Assembly: GCA_004352715.1 (NCBI GenBank)
Contig: SCFE01000089.1
Span: 630,084 to 694,083, forward strand
Direction of reading: 5' to 3'
DNA length: 64,000 bases
DNA from: Hofstenia miamia
Lineage: Eukaryota; Xenacoelomorpha; Acoela
The notes under the pieces: model-generated
Seen by the model: the letters and a program-made list of their open reading frames with translations, nothing else
Told to the model about the DNA's origin: nothing
Databases searched by the model: none
Translations under genes and position numbers: made by a program
In this document: in pieces, positions 51,113 to 62,884 of the stretch
Layout: the number at the start of each line of letters is the position of its first letter
How positions within the stretch are numbered: the stretch's first letter is position 1

Positions 51113-51655
51113 ACAAATATTAGATTACACAATACTCGGATTTTTTGGCTTTACATTGTACATCTATTTAATATATTTAGAAATTCAGTATTTTTTAAAT
51201 TCCAAATCAANTATATATATATATATATATATCGTAAATCCTCGTTTATAAAGTCGCCACCATGTAACATCCGCACCCCAAACATTAAAGGTTTTGTGAA
51301 TTACAGTTATACAGTGTGTATGCGCTGCATTCACCCTACCACATTAATTTTATCAATGCTCACATACGTTTTCCATTCACTTATCAAAATTTAGATTAAC
51401 CTAGTCACAACCTAGTTTCGTAGTGTTTTACTCTTAATAAATTATTTTCAGCTTTTGCGCATAATAAAAGGTACCTCAACACTGAATGTAGGGAGAAGAG
51501 CGAAATTTACAGATATAAATTTTAGAATGCGAGTATAAACCGTTTACAAGGTTTTATNACAAATATTAGATTACACAATACTCGGATTTTTTGGCTTTAC
51601 ATTGTGCATCTATTTAATATATTTAGAAATTCAGTATTTTTTAAATTCCAAATCA
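51113..51655. repeat. Assembly duplications around single N at 51211 and 51558
   Basis: 51212-51557 repeats 50541-50890, and 51559-51655 repeats 51113-51210 with one base difference. The order (a, b, N, a-prime, N, b-prime) is that of overlapping contig ends joined without merging. Confidence 0.88.
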
Positions 51656-53361
51656 ATTAAAGCAACTTCTAAAATACTGGATTCTTCTTTTTAGCAGATT
51701 ATTTACCTTAGTTATCTTCCTTAATTTATTCAATTTTATTAGCAAATATTACATTTCTACATCTAAATTAATATATAAAAATGAATAAAACAGGTCTCCG
51801 ATTTGAAACATTTTAAAAATAGTCGCAATGTTTTCAAAATATATTATATCATAGTTGCCATTGACTTACGCAGTATTCCTTACAACATATTATTAAATAA
51901 CACAATTCTAGACCTGATTTATGTTTTAAATACAGTTAAAACAATAAAATTGCTTAAATTAAGTTAGATAATTGATGTAAAAACAGCTTAAATTGCGACA
52001 ATTGAAGTATTTATTTCATGTTTTTAATGGCTTAAATTGCGATTGTTTATCTTAGTGTAATTTTTCTTTTGTAAGATATCCTTTTACTTATAGCATACAC
52101 AGATTTTATTTAAGTAATTGGTTTAGAATAGCCAATCGTTAAAATGTGATATAATTTTGTTTTCATAGGATTATTGCGGCAATCTTTCAAAATTAATTAA
52201 AAATTACTGAGTCCAAAATTTTACGATTACTGTTATTTAATATCTTTGAATTCTGAACTCAACACTTTGGTGTTACCGACACACACATCTTGCTTTTTTG
52301 CATCCTACTTTCAATTGTCCTAGGTTCACTGGGAGACCCAATTGCACTTCTTTACCAACCACTTTTATGACATGTCATGCTATAAACTAAAACCGAATAA
52401 ATAAACATTTATCAAGATATTGTACTTTAAGTGATCAAAACGTACTTAGTTTAAATCATAAAGTTTGCTATTTTATATGTCAAACTGAAATGAAGCCCGG
52501 CAATGATAGTTTTGATATACATTTTGGTTAATTATTGAGGACAATTTAAATCTGCAATTTATGGTTAAATTTTTTCTATTAGTGTCTGAATTGTTGATGT
52601 TTTCATTTGCGATTTTAAAAAGCTTAGGGGGCATGCTAGTTATTGAGCTTTCAAAACTCTTAATTGTTTTGACTTCACAAGCGGCTCTTGAACTAAGAAT
52701 AACTTGAATTGAGGATAAGCTGGACATGATTGATCTACGAGCTATAAAGTTCCTACAATAAAGCCTATTATATAAACGATATAGTCATTTAAATTTTTTC
52801 AAAGCTTAACTATGTATGCTTTTAAGTTCAGATATGAACACGCTTTGTCTACGTGTGTTATATTTATTTTTTTGTGACAGATAGTCGTTAACGAATGTAA
52901 TTTGTAAAAACTTCTTCAAATATTACAGGCACCGCATTTTTATAAGTGTCGTGCTTTAAATTGCCGATTTCAGTCTAAAATTCTGTGTATTCACTGTGAT
53001 TGAACCACATTATTTTGTAATTCAATAACCGTAGATAATATAAAATGCAACTCATTTTCAAAAGCCTCTATGATGAAGTCAATCACCTGAATTTAATTTA
53101 ATACAGCTAAGCATTAATAAATGCGATATTTCATTTCTAATATTTTACTTGCTATCTCTAATATCGATCGAAGTACATGGCTTAAATGTCATACAGTTTC
53201 CCGAGTTGTAATTAATAAAAAATTATTCGATTTTACACTAAGTTAGTTTTAAACATTTCAGTGGCTAATTGATATCAACCTAATATTAAAACATACGTCG
53301 TTTTAAACCACGCGTTCTAATTTGAAAAATTAATTTTCTTATTTCTAAGTTAGCTTTTTAG
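51656..53361. other. AT-rich noncoding stretch before TRPM-like exon
   Basis: No upstream TRPM exon was recognised on the plus strand. A minus-strand frame at 52473-52727 has no recognisable similarity. Confidence 0.4.
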
Positions 53362-53622
53362 AGTAAATTTCGTGAAGGCTTGATGAAAGCCGTATGCTCT
53401 ACGAAATCATGGGTTATCACCGGGGGCACCACCATTGGTAGTGATGCTTTGGTCACAGAGTCCTTAAAGGACGCACAGATGCTTGCTTGGATGGGTACCG
53501 ATGCGCCGGCCTTTCACATTGTAGGGATTGCTAATTGGAACTGTTTGGCCCAGCATGAAGAAATTGGTAAATGGATTGCTTCGCACCCGCCTGATGGCCC
53601 TCCTTTTCAGTATTATCATCAG
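53362..53622 (+). CDS. TRPM-like exon 4, isolated and on the opposite strand
   Basis: 87 codons, phase 0 at both ends, with acceptor tttttag and donor CAG|GTAAAT. The sequence SKFREGLMKAVCSTKSWVIT followed by GGTTIG is the TRPM pattern G-L-x-K-A-x-x-x-T-x-A-W-I-x-T-G-G, and VGIANWNCL matches the following I-G-I-A-x-W segment. In family order it belongs directly after exon 3 (ending LTPGQQ at 20537, minus) and before exon 5 (starting AAAKNVDD at 7822, minus). Phases agree with both. No other TRPM exon was found on the plus strand around it. It is either a piece of the minus-strand gene placed and oriented wrongly, a real rearranged exon, or one exon of a second channel gene. Confidence 0.78.
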
Positions 53623-55228
53623 GTAAATTCGTAAGCTTGTCATTTTGTAATTATTTTATTAAGTAAAGCAATAGTAAAAATCTCAATTATAAAACCCGTT
53701 TCTCCTGAACCTCAAACTGCCAATTGAATCTTTTAAGGCAACAAACCGTTTTGTCCACATTTTTGGTCAGGTAAGATATACCACCAAATCTGTAATCAAC
53801 AATTTCAATATTTCTATTATGCTGTGAACTTAAAGTTGAATTCACAAATTAATTTATTGTTGTGCTTTGGTTTTTTCTAGTTCAGTATAAAATTGGGAAG
53901 GAATTATGTAAATACACATGTTTTTATGTAATAACTTATCCCTCTTAATACATAAAAGTTTGTTTTGCTGAACAAATTTTAAATAGCCGTAAATTTCAGT
54001 GTTCCTTAACAGTAATCAACATAGGTAACACTTCTATGAAACTAAAAAAATGTTTGAGATACGGAGCAAAGTAATTAAAAATTGCTTAAAATTATTTTTT
54101 GAAATCATTATCATTTATTATTGTCAATAATGTGAGAAACTAATTATTTCTAACAATAGTTAAGTGTTTTCCAAATGGACTCCTGACAGTATTTACTGGA
54201 AAACGTCATATGACTATTAGCCAATGCAATACGTTACCATTTGTTTTTGTGGCAAAGATCTTGCACCCATAATTTTAGTTGAGCATGAGTATTAGTTTTC
54301 AAACAAGATAAAGCAATTTTATATTTATCTATAAATTGTTCCCAGTCGTATTTCAAATTGCTTACATTTTAAGTGTGTTACTTTTCCGGATTGTAGATCT
54401 GCGTTTAAATAGCTGCTAATGTATTTTAAATATTTAAATATTTCTAGTAAACATTGTTGAAATTTGCTTTATTTGACACTTAACAGATCTCTAAATTTCT
54501 CTTTAGTCCTGGTAATACATTTACCTTCTTAAGGTTGTTTACACTGAAGTACCTTATACTATTGCAAAGGCTTGTTCACAGTAACGCTTTCTCATTTCAC
54601 ACTTAAATGATTTATGCGTTAATCAACAAGTATTTAATAAATTGTAAACATATGCATGTACATTGTACGATTGGATATGTACTTAGTGACGGATTCAGGA
54701 TTTGTCATAGGGAACGACTTTTATCGGTGCAACAGGCGCTTACAAATTTCTAAATTATGCATGTAGGTGGTGCTAATTCATAAATATTCACGGCATATTA
54801 TGAAAGTATTGATGTCATGCCATGAGAATGTTTAGCAATGAAGTGTTTACAAATGTCTTAATTGACACTGGAAAGTCTGACATTTCCGATCGGTTATACA
54901 GCAAGAACGATTAGTTGCTCACGAGTAACAAGTTGGCATTGGCATCACCGCTAATAATAGTCAGCCAAACTGTTTTAAATTTTTCAAATACGCTCAAAGG
55001 AATGAAATAGTACCCTTAATAATAAAGGAATGTGACTTGTCACCCAAGGCACCCCTGGAACTCATTTTGCTTTGTCAACTTTGTGAACAAATATCATGGA
55101 GCAGAAAGTGCTGTATGGCAATTATGAATAGCCATTTGTCATGCATGTATATCAACCGAGATTTAAATAGTTAATGACAACTTTCTTTGTTTGGAGCAAA
55201 GTTTGAAGTGGGTCAGTATGTCTTGACC
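53623..55228. other. Noncoding stretch after TRPM-like exon
   Basis: Near 54685 the words gtgacggattcaggattt resemble a common hAT-type transposon terminus, without a visible partner. No following TRPM exon found. Confidence 0.4.
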
Positions 55229-55345
55229 TATTCACCCACATTCACGTGGCTAATTATCATGACTCAATCCAACCCATGGGTCACGGGAACCATTTCCGCC
55301 TTGAACTTAGAGTATAGGAGATTTGGAAAAAATGAGAATAGTTTG
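55229..55345 (+). CDS. Candidate exon, unidentified
   Basis: A GC-richer open stretch reading YVLTYSPTFTWLIIMTQSN and then WVTGTISALNLEYRRFGKN, ending near a possible donor ttg|gtaatt. An acceptor-like ggtcag precedes it. The product is not recognised and chance or transposon origin is possible. Confidence 0.22.
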
Positions 55346-55582
55346 GTAATTTTCGTTAAATTTACACAATGTATTTAGAAATTATAGAAATTGGAAATTG
55401 AATTAATATTCAATTGAATTTTGTTGTTTTTATTTTCCTGCAGCTGTGTGCTGTTGCAGAGATCACTTGTTAACATACTTAAGTGTTATCCTTGTACTTC
55501 TTTAAATTTTATAGAATTTAAATATGGAAATAGTAGCTCGATTTATAGTTAAAATTTCCTTGTAATCAAGGTCCATTCTTCA

Positions 55583-55584
<2 letters not shown>

Positions 55585-55615
<31 letters not shown>
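55585..55615. repeat. (TA)n microsatellite
   Basis: About 31 bp of TA repeat. Confidence 0.95.
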
Positions 55616-55622
<7 letters not shown>

Positions 55623-56616
55623 GCAAGATATTGCTTCAGGCGTGTACTGACACCACAAGGATTTCAATTTTATAATTGACGGTTAGGCCATGTTATTTAG
55701 TAATTTTAGTGAAGACTAAGAAATGTATTTTATTTCAAATTTAATCATCACTAAGTCAATTATTCAACACATACAACCGATCTCTCACTTCTCGGCATCT
55801 GTTCTGCTTGATTATGCTTTTCATTCGTCTGGCTCTGACAAGAAAAATATCAAATTTGATTTGAGTATGGTTCGGTTATTTTCTAACGTGATTACAGCTC
55901 TTTTAGTTTTTGTTAACCATAAATGAGACTCATCTAATCCGGGGCCTCTGGTGATTCGACAAGAATACAATTTTTGCGACCCATAAAGTCAACAATCGCC
56001 ATAATCGTGTTTTGTTATGGGAAACTAATAATAATTTCAAAAGGAAAATATTAAGTTATTTATATTAAATTCAAAGATGCACTATCTAGGCAAGTTCTTA
56101 GTTTGCAGCACTCGTTCAATCGGGAGTTGCGGTGCTCACGGTATTAGCTTTGTATTAGTGTATGCTACCAATATTAATCATTTATCTAAGCTTATATAAC
56201 TTCAATTCGAAAAAAATTTCATTCTTAATTATATTTGCTTGGAATTTACAATTTTAATTTATCTTAGAATTTTAATATGAATACATTTTTTGGAATCAAT
56301 TAAAGTTAATCACTTAGAATTCTTATTATGAAATTAGTTTCATGTGTGCTGTGGAGGTTTATGTTTATTTCAAATGCAAAATTAAGCAAATCTCCATTAA
56401 GTATATTTTAGTAAATTGAAATAGAAAGTATTGATTTACAATGTGGATTTGTGCTACAGTTGCTTTACTTATATAGGTTAGACATGATTGCAACAGTAAG
56501 GCTAGTCAGTTCCTGAATGATAAACAATAATAACTGTGTTTTATTACCTAACGTAATCAAATGTCACAGTGTGCAATAAAAAATCAAAATTGATTATCTC
56601 TTAGTAAAATTTGGCC

Positions 56617-56621
<5 letters not shown>
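55616..56621. other. AT-rich noncoding stretch
   Basis: Nothing recognised. Confidence 0.4.
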
Positions 56622-56648
<27 letters not shown>

Positions 56649-57648
56649 NNNNNNNNNNNNNNNNNNNNNNNNNNNNNNNNNNNNNNNNNNNNNNNNNNNN
56701 NNNNNNNNNNNNNNNNNNNNNNNNNNNNNNNNNNNNNNNNNNNNNNNNNNNNNNNNNNNNNNNNNNNNNNNNNNNNNNNNNNNNNNNNNNNNNNNNNNNN
56801 NNNNNNNNNNNNNNNNNNNNNNNNNNNNNNNNNNNNNNNNNNNNNNNNNNNNNNNNNNNNNNNNNNNNNNNNNNNNNNNNNNNNNNNNNNNNNNNNNNNN
56901 NNNNNNNNNNNNNNNNNNNNNNNNNNNNNNNNNNNNNNNNNNNNNNNNNNNNNNNNNNNNNNNNNNNNNNNNNNNNNNNNNNNNNNNNNNNNNNNNNNNN
57001 NNNNNNNNNNNNNNNNNNNNNNNNNNNNNNNNNNNNNNNNNNNNNNNNNNNNNNNNNNNNNNNNNNNNNNNNNNNNNNNNNNNNNNNNNNNNNNNNNNNN
57101 NNNNNNNNNNNNNNNNNNNNNNNNNNNNNNNNNNNNNNNNNNNNNNNNNNNNNNNNNNNNNNNNNNNNNNNNNNNNNNNNNNNNNNNNNNNNNNNNNNNN
57201 NNNNNNNNNNNNNNNNNNNNNNNNNNNNNNNNNNNNNNNNNNNNNNNNNNNNNNNNNNNNNNNNNNNNNNNNNNNNNNNNNNNNNNNNNNNNNNNNNNNN
57301 NNNNNNNNNNNNNNNNNNNNNNNNNNNNNNNNNNNNNNNNNNNNNNNNNNNNNNNNNNNNNNNNNNNNNNNNNNNNNNNNNNNNNNNNNNNNNNNNNNNN
57401 NNNNNNNNNNNNNNNNNNNNNNNNNNNNNNNNNNNNNNNNNNNNNNNNNNNNNNNNNNNNNNNNNNNNNNNNNNNNNNNNNNNNNNNNNNNNNNNNNNNN
57501 NNNNNNNNNNNNNNNNNNNNNNNNNNNNNNNNNNNNNNNNNNNNNNNNNNNNNNNNNNNNNNNNNNNNNNNNNNNNNNNNNNNNNNNNNNNNNNNNNNNN
57601 NNNNNNNNNNNNNNNNNNNNNNNNNNNNNNNNNNNNNNNNNNNNNNNN
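56649..57648. other. Assembly gap (1000 N)
   Basis: Exactly 1000 N after a (TA)n tract (56622-56648). The size is probably a placeholder. Confidence 0.98.
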
Positions 57649-57745
57649 ATTCAGCGCCACTATAATAATCCAAAAAATGATATTCAGAGGCGCTATGAAA
57701 AGTCCAAGGTATTCAGCGGCGCTATAATAATTATTGTTCAATAGC
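57649..57745. repeat. Minisatellite emerging from the gap
   Basis: Three units of about 30 bp each begin attcagcg/attcagag and continue with sgcgctataataat-like sequence (57649, 57682, 57711). The array runs into the gap, so its true length is unknown. Confidence 0.7.
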
Positions 57746-57955
57746 TTTATTTCAATGTCTTGTCCATTCAGTAGAACTTGTCATATTTACAAATTATAAA
57801 TTATATACAATATGTACAAAATTTACAATTTCTGTTAACACAACAACTATAATCTACATAAAACGACAAAACTAAGCTACAAATGCAGTAAAAACACTTC
57901 AAAAAAAGACACGAAGACACTTAAAAAAAATTACAAAACGCAAGCCTGTGGAAAA

Positions 57956-58220
57956 TTAAAAGTTTCGCCATGTATTTAGTCTTTTGCTGTATCCCATGTT
58001 ATTTTGTTCTTTTAGCAAATTATTTTTTAACAAACGTTTAAATTCTGTAAGCGATGGGGCCTTCCGAATATCCAGAGATAGCTTGTTCCAATTATTAAAT
58101 GATATTGTGGTAAAAGCTCTTTTCCAATATCTATTGCTAATTTTAATTTTATTTATGCACCTATAAGTTCTTTCATTAATGCTGACGACTTTGTGAAGGA
58201 AGCAATTTTTATTGAATATT
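57956..58220 (-). pseudogene. LINE C-terminal end and 3'UTR
   Basis: Minus-strand frame from the gap edge to a TAA at 57956-57958. It contains IFNKNCFLHKVVSINERT, then YWKRAFTTISFNNWNKL and KAPSLTEFKRLLKNNLL, typical of the last 90 residues of CR1/Jockey-like LINE proteins (a W-N-x-L-P/S region followed by F-K-x-x-L). The frame is intact here. A 3' region continues toward 57745. It has the same orientation as the endonuclease fragment on the other side of the gap, so both may be one element. Confidence 0.78.
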
Positions 58221-59140
58221 NNNNNNNNNNNNNNNNNNNNNNNNNNNNNNNNNNNNNNNNNNNNNNNNNNNNNNNNNNNNNNNNNNNNNNNNNNNNNNNN
58301 NNNNNNNNNNNNNNNNNNNNNNNNNNNNNNNNNNNNNNNNNNNNNNNNNNNNNNNNNNNNNNNNNNNNNNNNNNNNNNNNNNNNNNNNNNNNNNNNNNNN
58401 NNNNNNNNNNNNNNNNNNNNNNNNNNNNNNNNNNNNNNNNNNNNNNNNNNNNNNNNNNNNNNNNNNNNNNNNNNNNNNNNNNNNNNNNNNNNNNNNNNNN
58501 NNNNNNNNNNNNNNNNNNNNNNNNNNNNNNNNNNNNNNNNNNNNNNNNNNNNNNNNNNNNNNNNNNNNNNNNNNNNNNNNNNNNNNNNNNNNNNNNNNNN
58601 NNNNNNNNNNNNNNNNNNNNNNNNNNNNNNNNNNNNNNNNNNNNNNNNNNNNNNNNNNNNNNNNNNNNNNNNNNNNNNNNNNNNNNNNNNNNNNNNNNNN
58701 NNNNNNNNNNNNNNNNNNNNNNNNNNNNNNNNNNNNNNNNNNNNNNNNNNNNNNNNNNNNNNNNNNNNNNNNNNNNNNNNNNNNNNNNNNNNNNNNNNNN
58801 NNNNNNNNNNNNNNNNNNNNNNNNNNNNNNNNNNNNNNNNNNNNNNNNNNNNNNNNNNNNNNNNNNNNNNNNNNNNNNNNNNNNNNNNNNNNNNNNNNNN
58901 NNNNNNNNNNNNNNNNNNNNNNNNNNNNNNNNNNNNNNNNNNNNNNNNNNNNNNNNNNNNNNNNNNNNNNNNNNNNNNNNNNNNNNNNNNNNNNNNNNNN
59001 NNNNNNNNNNNNNNNNNNNNNNNNNNNNNNNNNNNNNNNNNNNNNNNNNNNNNNNNNNNNNNNNNNNNNNNNNNNNNNNNNNNNNNNNNNNNNNNNNNNN
59101 NNNNNNNNNNNNNNNNNNNNNNNNNNNNNNNNNNNNNNNN
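58221..59140. other. Assembly gap (920 N)
   Basis: N run separating the endonuclease and C-terminal parts of a minus-strand LINE. The reverse transcriptase core would lie here. A full linker plus RT would need more than 920 bp, so either the gap is underestimated or the element is deleted. Confidence 0.98.
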
Positions 59141-59860
59141 CTTTCATACTTTCCTACAGTCAAATCTGAACGCTCATTGACTACTGATTTCCAAGCCTTT
59201 TAATTCTGTTAATTACAAAATCAAACATCGAATCTGCGTCATTTAATGTAAATACATAATCCCATGCTACATTTTGTAAGAGCTTAATGAATTCCTTATC
59301 ATTGAAATTAGCAAAGCTACGTGCAAAAATTCTTTTACGACGAAATTGGCTTTTTATAGTATCGAAAGTGTAAATACAGAGATTGTGATCAGAAAATGAA
59401 TTTAGTACGTATGTTGATATATTACCTCTGTCAAAGTTGGTTAAGAGGTAATCAATCAAAGCTGTTTCTCTTGTTGGTATGGTCTTATTTATGCATTTGA
59501 CTTGTAATTCATCGCATATGTTATCAATAATATGACATTCTTTGTTTGATAGGTAATTTATGTTGTAATCTCCTAATAAAAATACATGCTTACTTAATAA
59601 CATAGCCTGTTGTTTCTCTAGTGAGGAATTCTAAAAGTCAACACCATGTTGCTTCTTCAGAGAATAGCTAATGTTTAGAAGTGCCGTATTTTTATATTTA
59701 GGTAGCTTAATTTGCACCCATAAGCTTTCGAAGATTTCATGTTCAGTTTCTAATACCTGACGTCTCATTGGGTTCAAGAAGGTTGGGATTTGCAGCATTA
59801 GACCACCTCCTCTTTTTGCTACTCGATTTTTACATATGCATTTATATGTATATTTTAAAA
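59141..59860 (-). pseudogene. LINE apurinic-type endonuclease domain, N-terminally truncated
   Basis: Minus-strand reading starts near YKCICKNRVAKRGGGLML (59860-59800) and continues FESLWVQIKL, NISYSLKKQ, and then the main frame 59603-59181. The latter has VFLLGDYNINYLSN (the G-D-x-N catalytic motif), ALIDYLLTN and SFSDHNLCIY (the S-D-H motif). These are the central and C-terminal motifs of the LINE endonuclease. The first 80 or so residues, with the N- and E-containing catalytic motifs, are absent. A stop near 59630 interrupts it. It is preceded directly by a Penelope-like reverse transcriptase in the same orientation. Confidence 0.82.
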
Positions 59861-60917
59861 GATCTTGGACAATTTGAATTAAAATTAAGGAATAGGCCTG
59901 TATCTGATGGTTTCCTGTATATTCCAGTTATAAATGATGTTGAATCCCTAATTAGTTTAACATTTAAGAAATTAAAATTGCAATGTTCCTCTTTTTCCAT
60001 TGTGAATTTGATGTTTTTATCCATTGAATTGAGCTCAGTTAACATTTCATCTGCGTTTTCTTCATTGTCAACTAAAGAAAATATGTCATCCGTATATCTT
60101 TGATAGAAATTGAACTCTATATGGTTTTCAACATATTGTTCTTCAATTGAAGAGAGATAAATGTTAGCTAAAATTTAGCTCAAAGAAATTCCCATTGCTA
60201 ATCCATCTTTCTGTAGATCTCCTTTGAATTCCATTAGTGTATTTTTCGTTGCTAATAATAAGAGGATCTTGGTTGTATCATAATCTAAATCATATAATGT
60301 TATGTCTTTGTTCTTCAATAATTTTATTGCGACATCTATTGATTTCTCTAGAAGAACATTAGTATACAAACTCTTAATGTCATATGATACCACGAACTTT
60401 TTACTATCTTGTTTCGTTATATGATCAGAAAATTGCTTAGAATTCGTATTGATTTTTGCTTCTGGTAGTTTCGGCAAAATTGCATTTAATTTATCAGATT
60501 ATTTCTTATTAATGCTGCCACAAGAACTTGCGATCGGTCTAAGTGGTAATCCTGGTTTATGGACCTTTGCCAATCCATATAATTTTGAAGCATAGCCACC
60601 AGTTGATTTGCAATTCTCATAAAAAAGTTTGGTAATTTTGTTTTGCTTTTTCAATTGAAGCAATCTTGCATTAAAATTATTTTCATAAACTATAGAAGGG
60701 AGTTTTTTGCGGTTTTGTGCATTATAATCTTTTCAAATTCCTTTCCTTTCATGATATTAAGCATCTTATCAGTATAATCCTCATTTTTCCTGATTGTAAC
60801 ACCAATTCCTTCATCAAATGGTACAGCCTTTACTTGATGTATATTTAAGAAATTACTCAGTTTTCGAATTCTTCTATCATATTTATAATTCATAGGATTG
60901 CTTACGTACTTGTGCAT
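59842..60917 (-). pseudogene. Penelope-like element reverse transcriptase
   Basis: Minus-strand remnant of a Penelope-like retroelement. In order it shows KAVPFDEGIGVTIRKNEDY, KLYGLAKVHKPGLPLRPIAS, KKFVVSYDIKSLYTNV (first catalytic Asp), DGLAMGISLS followed by ILANIYLSSIEE, FYQRYTDDIFSL (second catalytic pair) and GIYRKPSDTGLFLNFNSNCP. These are the RT blocks and post-RT motif of the family. YTDD has Thr where Val or Ala is usual. Breaks are a frameshift near 60700 and in-frame TAA codons near 60505 and 60175. The N-terminal region and the C-terminal GIY-YIG endonuclease are missing, and a LINE endonuclease follows at the junction near 59855. Confidence 0.88.
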
Positions 60918-61440
60918 GATTCCTGTCTAAATACAAAAGATGATTACATACATAAACTATTGCTTCCAATAATTAAGATTTAGTGAAATTGAATATTATA
61001 AAATCAAATCAAAATTAGAAGGAATTATTTGTAAAACTGACGATGACATTGTAAGTCGAAATATATTTGAATGTTTTTGTTAATTATTAAAAAAACTTTT
61101 AAAAATGCTCAACTAATCAAGAATTAATTGAGGCCTACAATTCACGAGAATAGATTGAATGACTTGGCAATACTAGCCATCGAACGTGATCTGTGCAGAA
61201 AACTGAATTTTGACAATAAGTAAAGTTGCTTTGATTGTGATTTTAATGCAAAGATAAACATATTTTCTATTATAAATGCTGTAAGGATTATTAAGTTCTT
61301 GTGGCACACTATCAGATGGTACATTTTAAGGTTAGTCTATTTACACTTTATATTAATATTACTATTGCGAATATTACAATAAATCATTTTCTACTCACGT
61401 CATGCCAAACTAAAATTTAAATTTTCACTGAATATCCTTG
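60918..61440. other. AT-rich noncoding stretch
   Basis: Nothing recognised; a 60-codon minus-strand frame at 61142-61324 has no similarity I know. Confidence 0.4.
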
Positions 61441-61444
61441 TACA

Positions 61445-61508
61445 TGCCCGGAGGGCCCCGTGTAATCCGTTTTGCATTGGGCACCGCAATTGCTAGGGCC
61501 GGCCCTGT
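61445..61508. mobile_element. hAT transposon right terminus (solo end)
   Basis: The complement begins CAGGGCCGGCCCTAGCAATT and continues gcggtgcccaatgcaaaacgg, a terminus style common in hAT elements (CAG start, GC-rich first 12 bases). Only this end is present; no internal transposase or opposite end was found. Confidence 0.55.
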
Positions 61509-61539
61509 GCGGAAAGATGGCTTAGCTACGGGTAATTCC

Positions 61540-62440
61540 TTAAGCCCAACCCTAGTCATTTAATATAAATCCCTCTAAAAAGGAATTCAGTGTTATGTCT
61601 CCCTTTCACAAAGATAGTCAATAACACATTTTAAATTTTTCGAGGTCCAAAATTACTCAAGTCGAATACTTCACATATCTTGGCGTAACAATCGATAATA
61701 AATTTAACTACTCAGATCACATCTGGATAGTATTGAGAATTGAACCTATTTCACATGTAGAGAATTTTGTAAATTCCAAAATGAAATCAATGTTGATCGA
61801 TACTGTAATGTTTTATTTGTCCACATAAACCATTCGTTAATAAATTTAATCCATTCACAAATTAAATGGGCAGTAAACATTCATAATGATAATTACTCGA
61901 CTATGAGCGAAAAACGTTAATATTCTAATCATGCCGATGCTTCATATTTAATAAGATACTTTTCATGAATAAAACTTTGGGATATTTGAAATCAGCGTTC
62001 ACCTTCCAGTAAAATACAATTCGCGTTATATGTGCATTCAACTTCTAATTCGCGGACTTCTAAATTCAAAAAAGTAGTTTACAAAAATAACTTTCTTATA
62101 TGCATTTTTAAACTCAACAATTAAACTATGAAATAAATTACCAATTGAAGTAAACCGAATCAAAAGTCACAGGAAATTTAAAAGTCAAATGAATGACTGC
62201 CTCCGGAAGCAATATATCTCTAAAATCGGCTCTACGGCGTGGAAAGGATTTAAGCTTTTCAAAAAATATTAGTTAAAATAATTAGCAATTAACTAGGCAA
62301 TCTGTAAATTGTTTTTGTTGTTTTATTGTACTTCATGTTATTATTGACGCAATAAGTGTAGTGTTAGCAGCTTTTGTTGAGATGCTTAACTATGAAAATG
62401 TCCTACACTTGGTAAGAAATTCTATTCTATTCTATATGCA
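61540..62440 (+). pseudogene. LINE 3' fragment, family B
   Basis: Plus-strand reading: NPSKKEFSVMSPFHKD, HILNFSRSKITQVEYFTYLG, VTIDNKFNYSDH, then decayed sequence, then KLPIEVNRIKSHRKFKSQMN and IGSTAWKGFKLFKKY before a stop near 62270. It matches the minus-strand fragment at 42410-42785 word for word in many places, so the two are copies of one CR1/Jockey-like family. The 3' end has a (TTCTA)n tail near 62420-62440. Frameshifts and a large internal deletion make it non-functional. Confidence 0.8.
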
Positions 62441-62615
62441 TGAAATGGCATCAATTTCATTTTTACGAAAAATAAATGGACGATATATTTGTTATAATAA
62501 ATAATGAAGATGCAGAATTGATCCTAACAACTAAATACAATAGATGACAATATAAAATATACAATGGAAAAGAACATAATAATTCCCATTTTCTCTCCGT
62601 GAATTTTTACAGAAC

Positions 62616-62860
62616 ATCGAATGGCTTTGAAGCCAACCGATAAAGGTTTAGTTTTAAATTTCAATTCAAATTGCCCTGTAGCATACAAAATAGCACTAAT
62701 TGAAGAATTTTTTATGACTCAAGCTTTTATTAAATCATAAACAAAGAAACAATCAAACTACAATTGAATCTGAAGAATAAATGTCCAAGTAATTATATTA
62801 ATATACTTATTAAAGAAACTATGGATGAAATATTGAAAAAGAGGAAAACATTTGAATAAT
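62616..62860 (+). pseudogene. Penelope-like element fragment
   Basis: Plus-strand reading TEHRMALKPTDKGLVLNFNS followed by NCPVAYKIALIEEFFMTQA matches the post-RT motif of the Penelope copy at 59.85 kb (KPSDTGLFLNFNSNCP). It continues about 50 residues further (KLQLNLKNKCPSNYINILI). One stop lies near 62738. The RT core and GIY-YIG domain are missing. A LINE endonuclease in the same orientation follows within about 40 bp. Confidence 0.7.
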
Positions 62861-62884
62861 TTTATTGAAATTGAATAAAGGTAG

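Noticed and set aside
58153-59203. Frames of 312-336 codons on both strands
   Set aside because: Composed almost entirely of the 920-N gap.
59768-60103. 111-codon plus-strand frame
   Set aside because: Antisense shadow of the Penelope-like reverse transcriptase.
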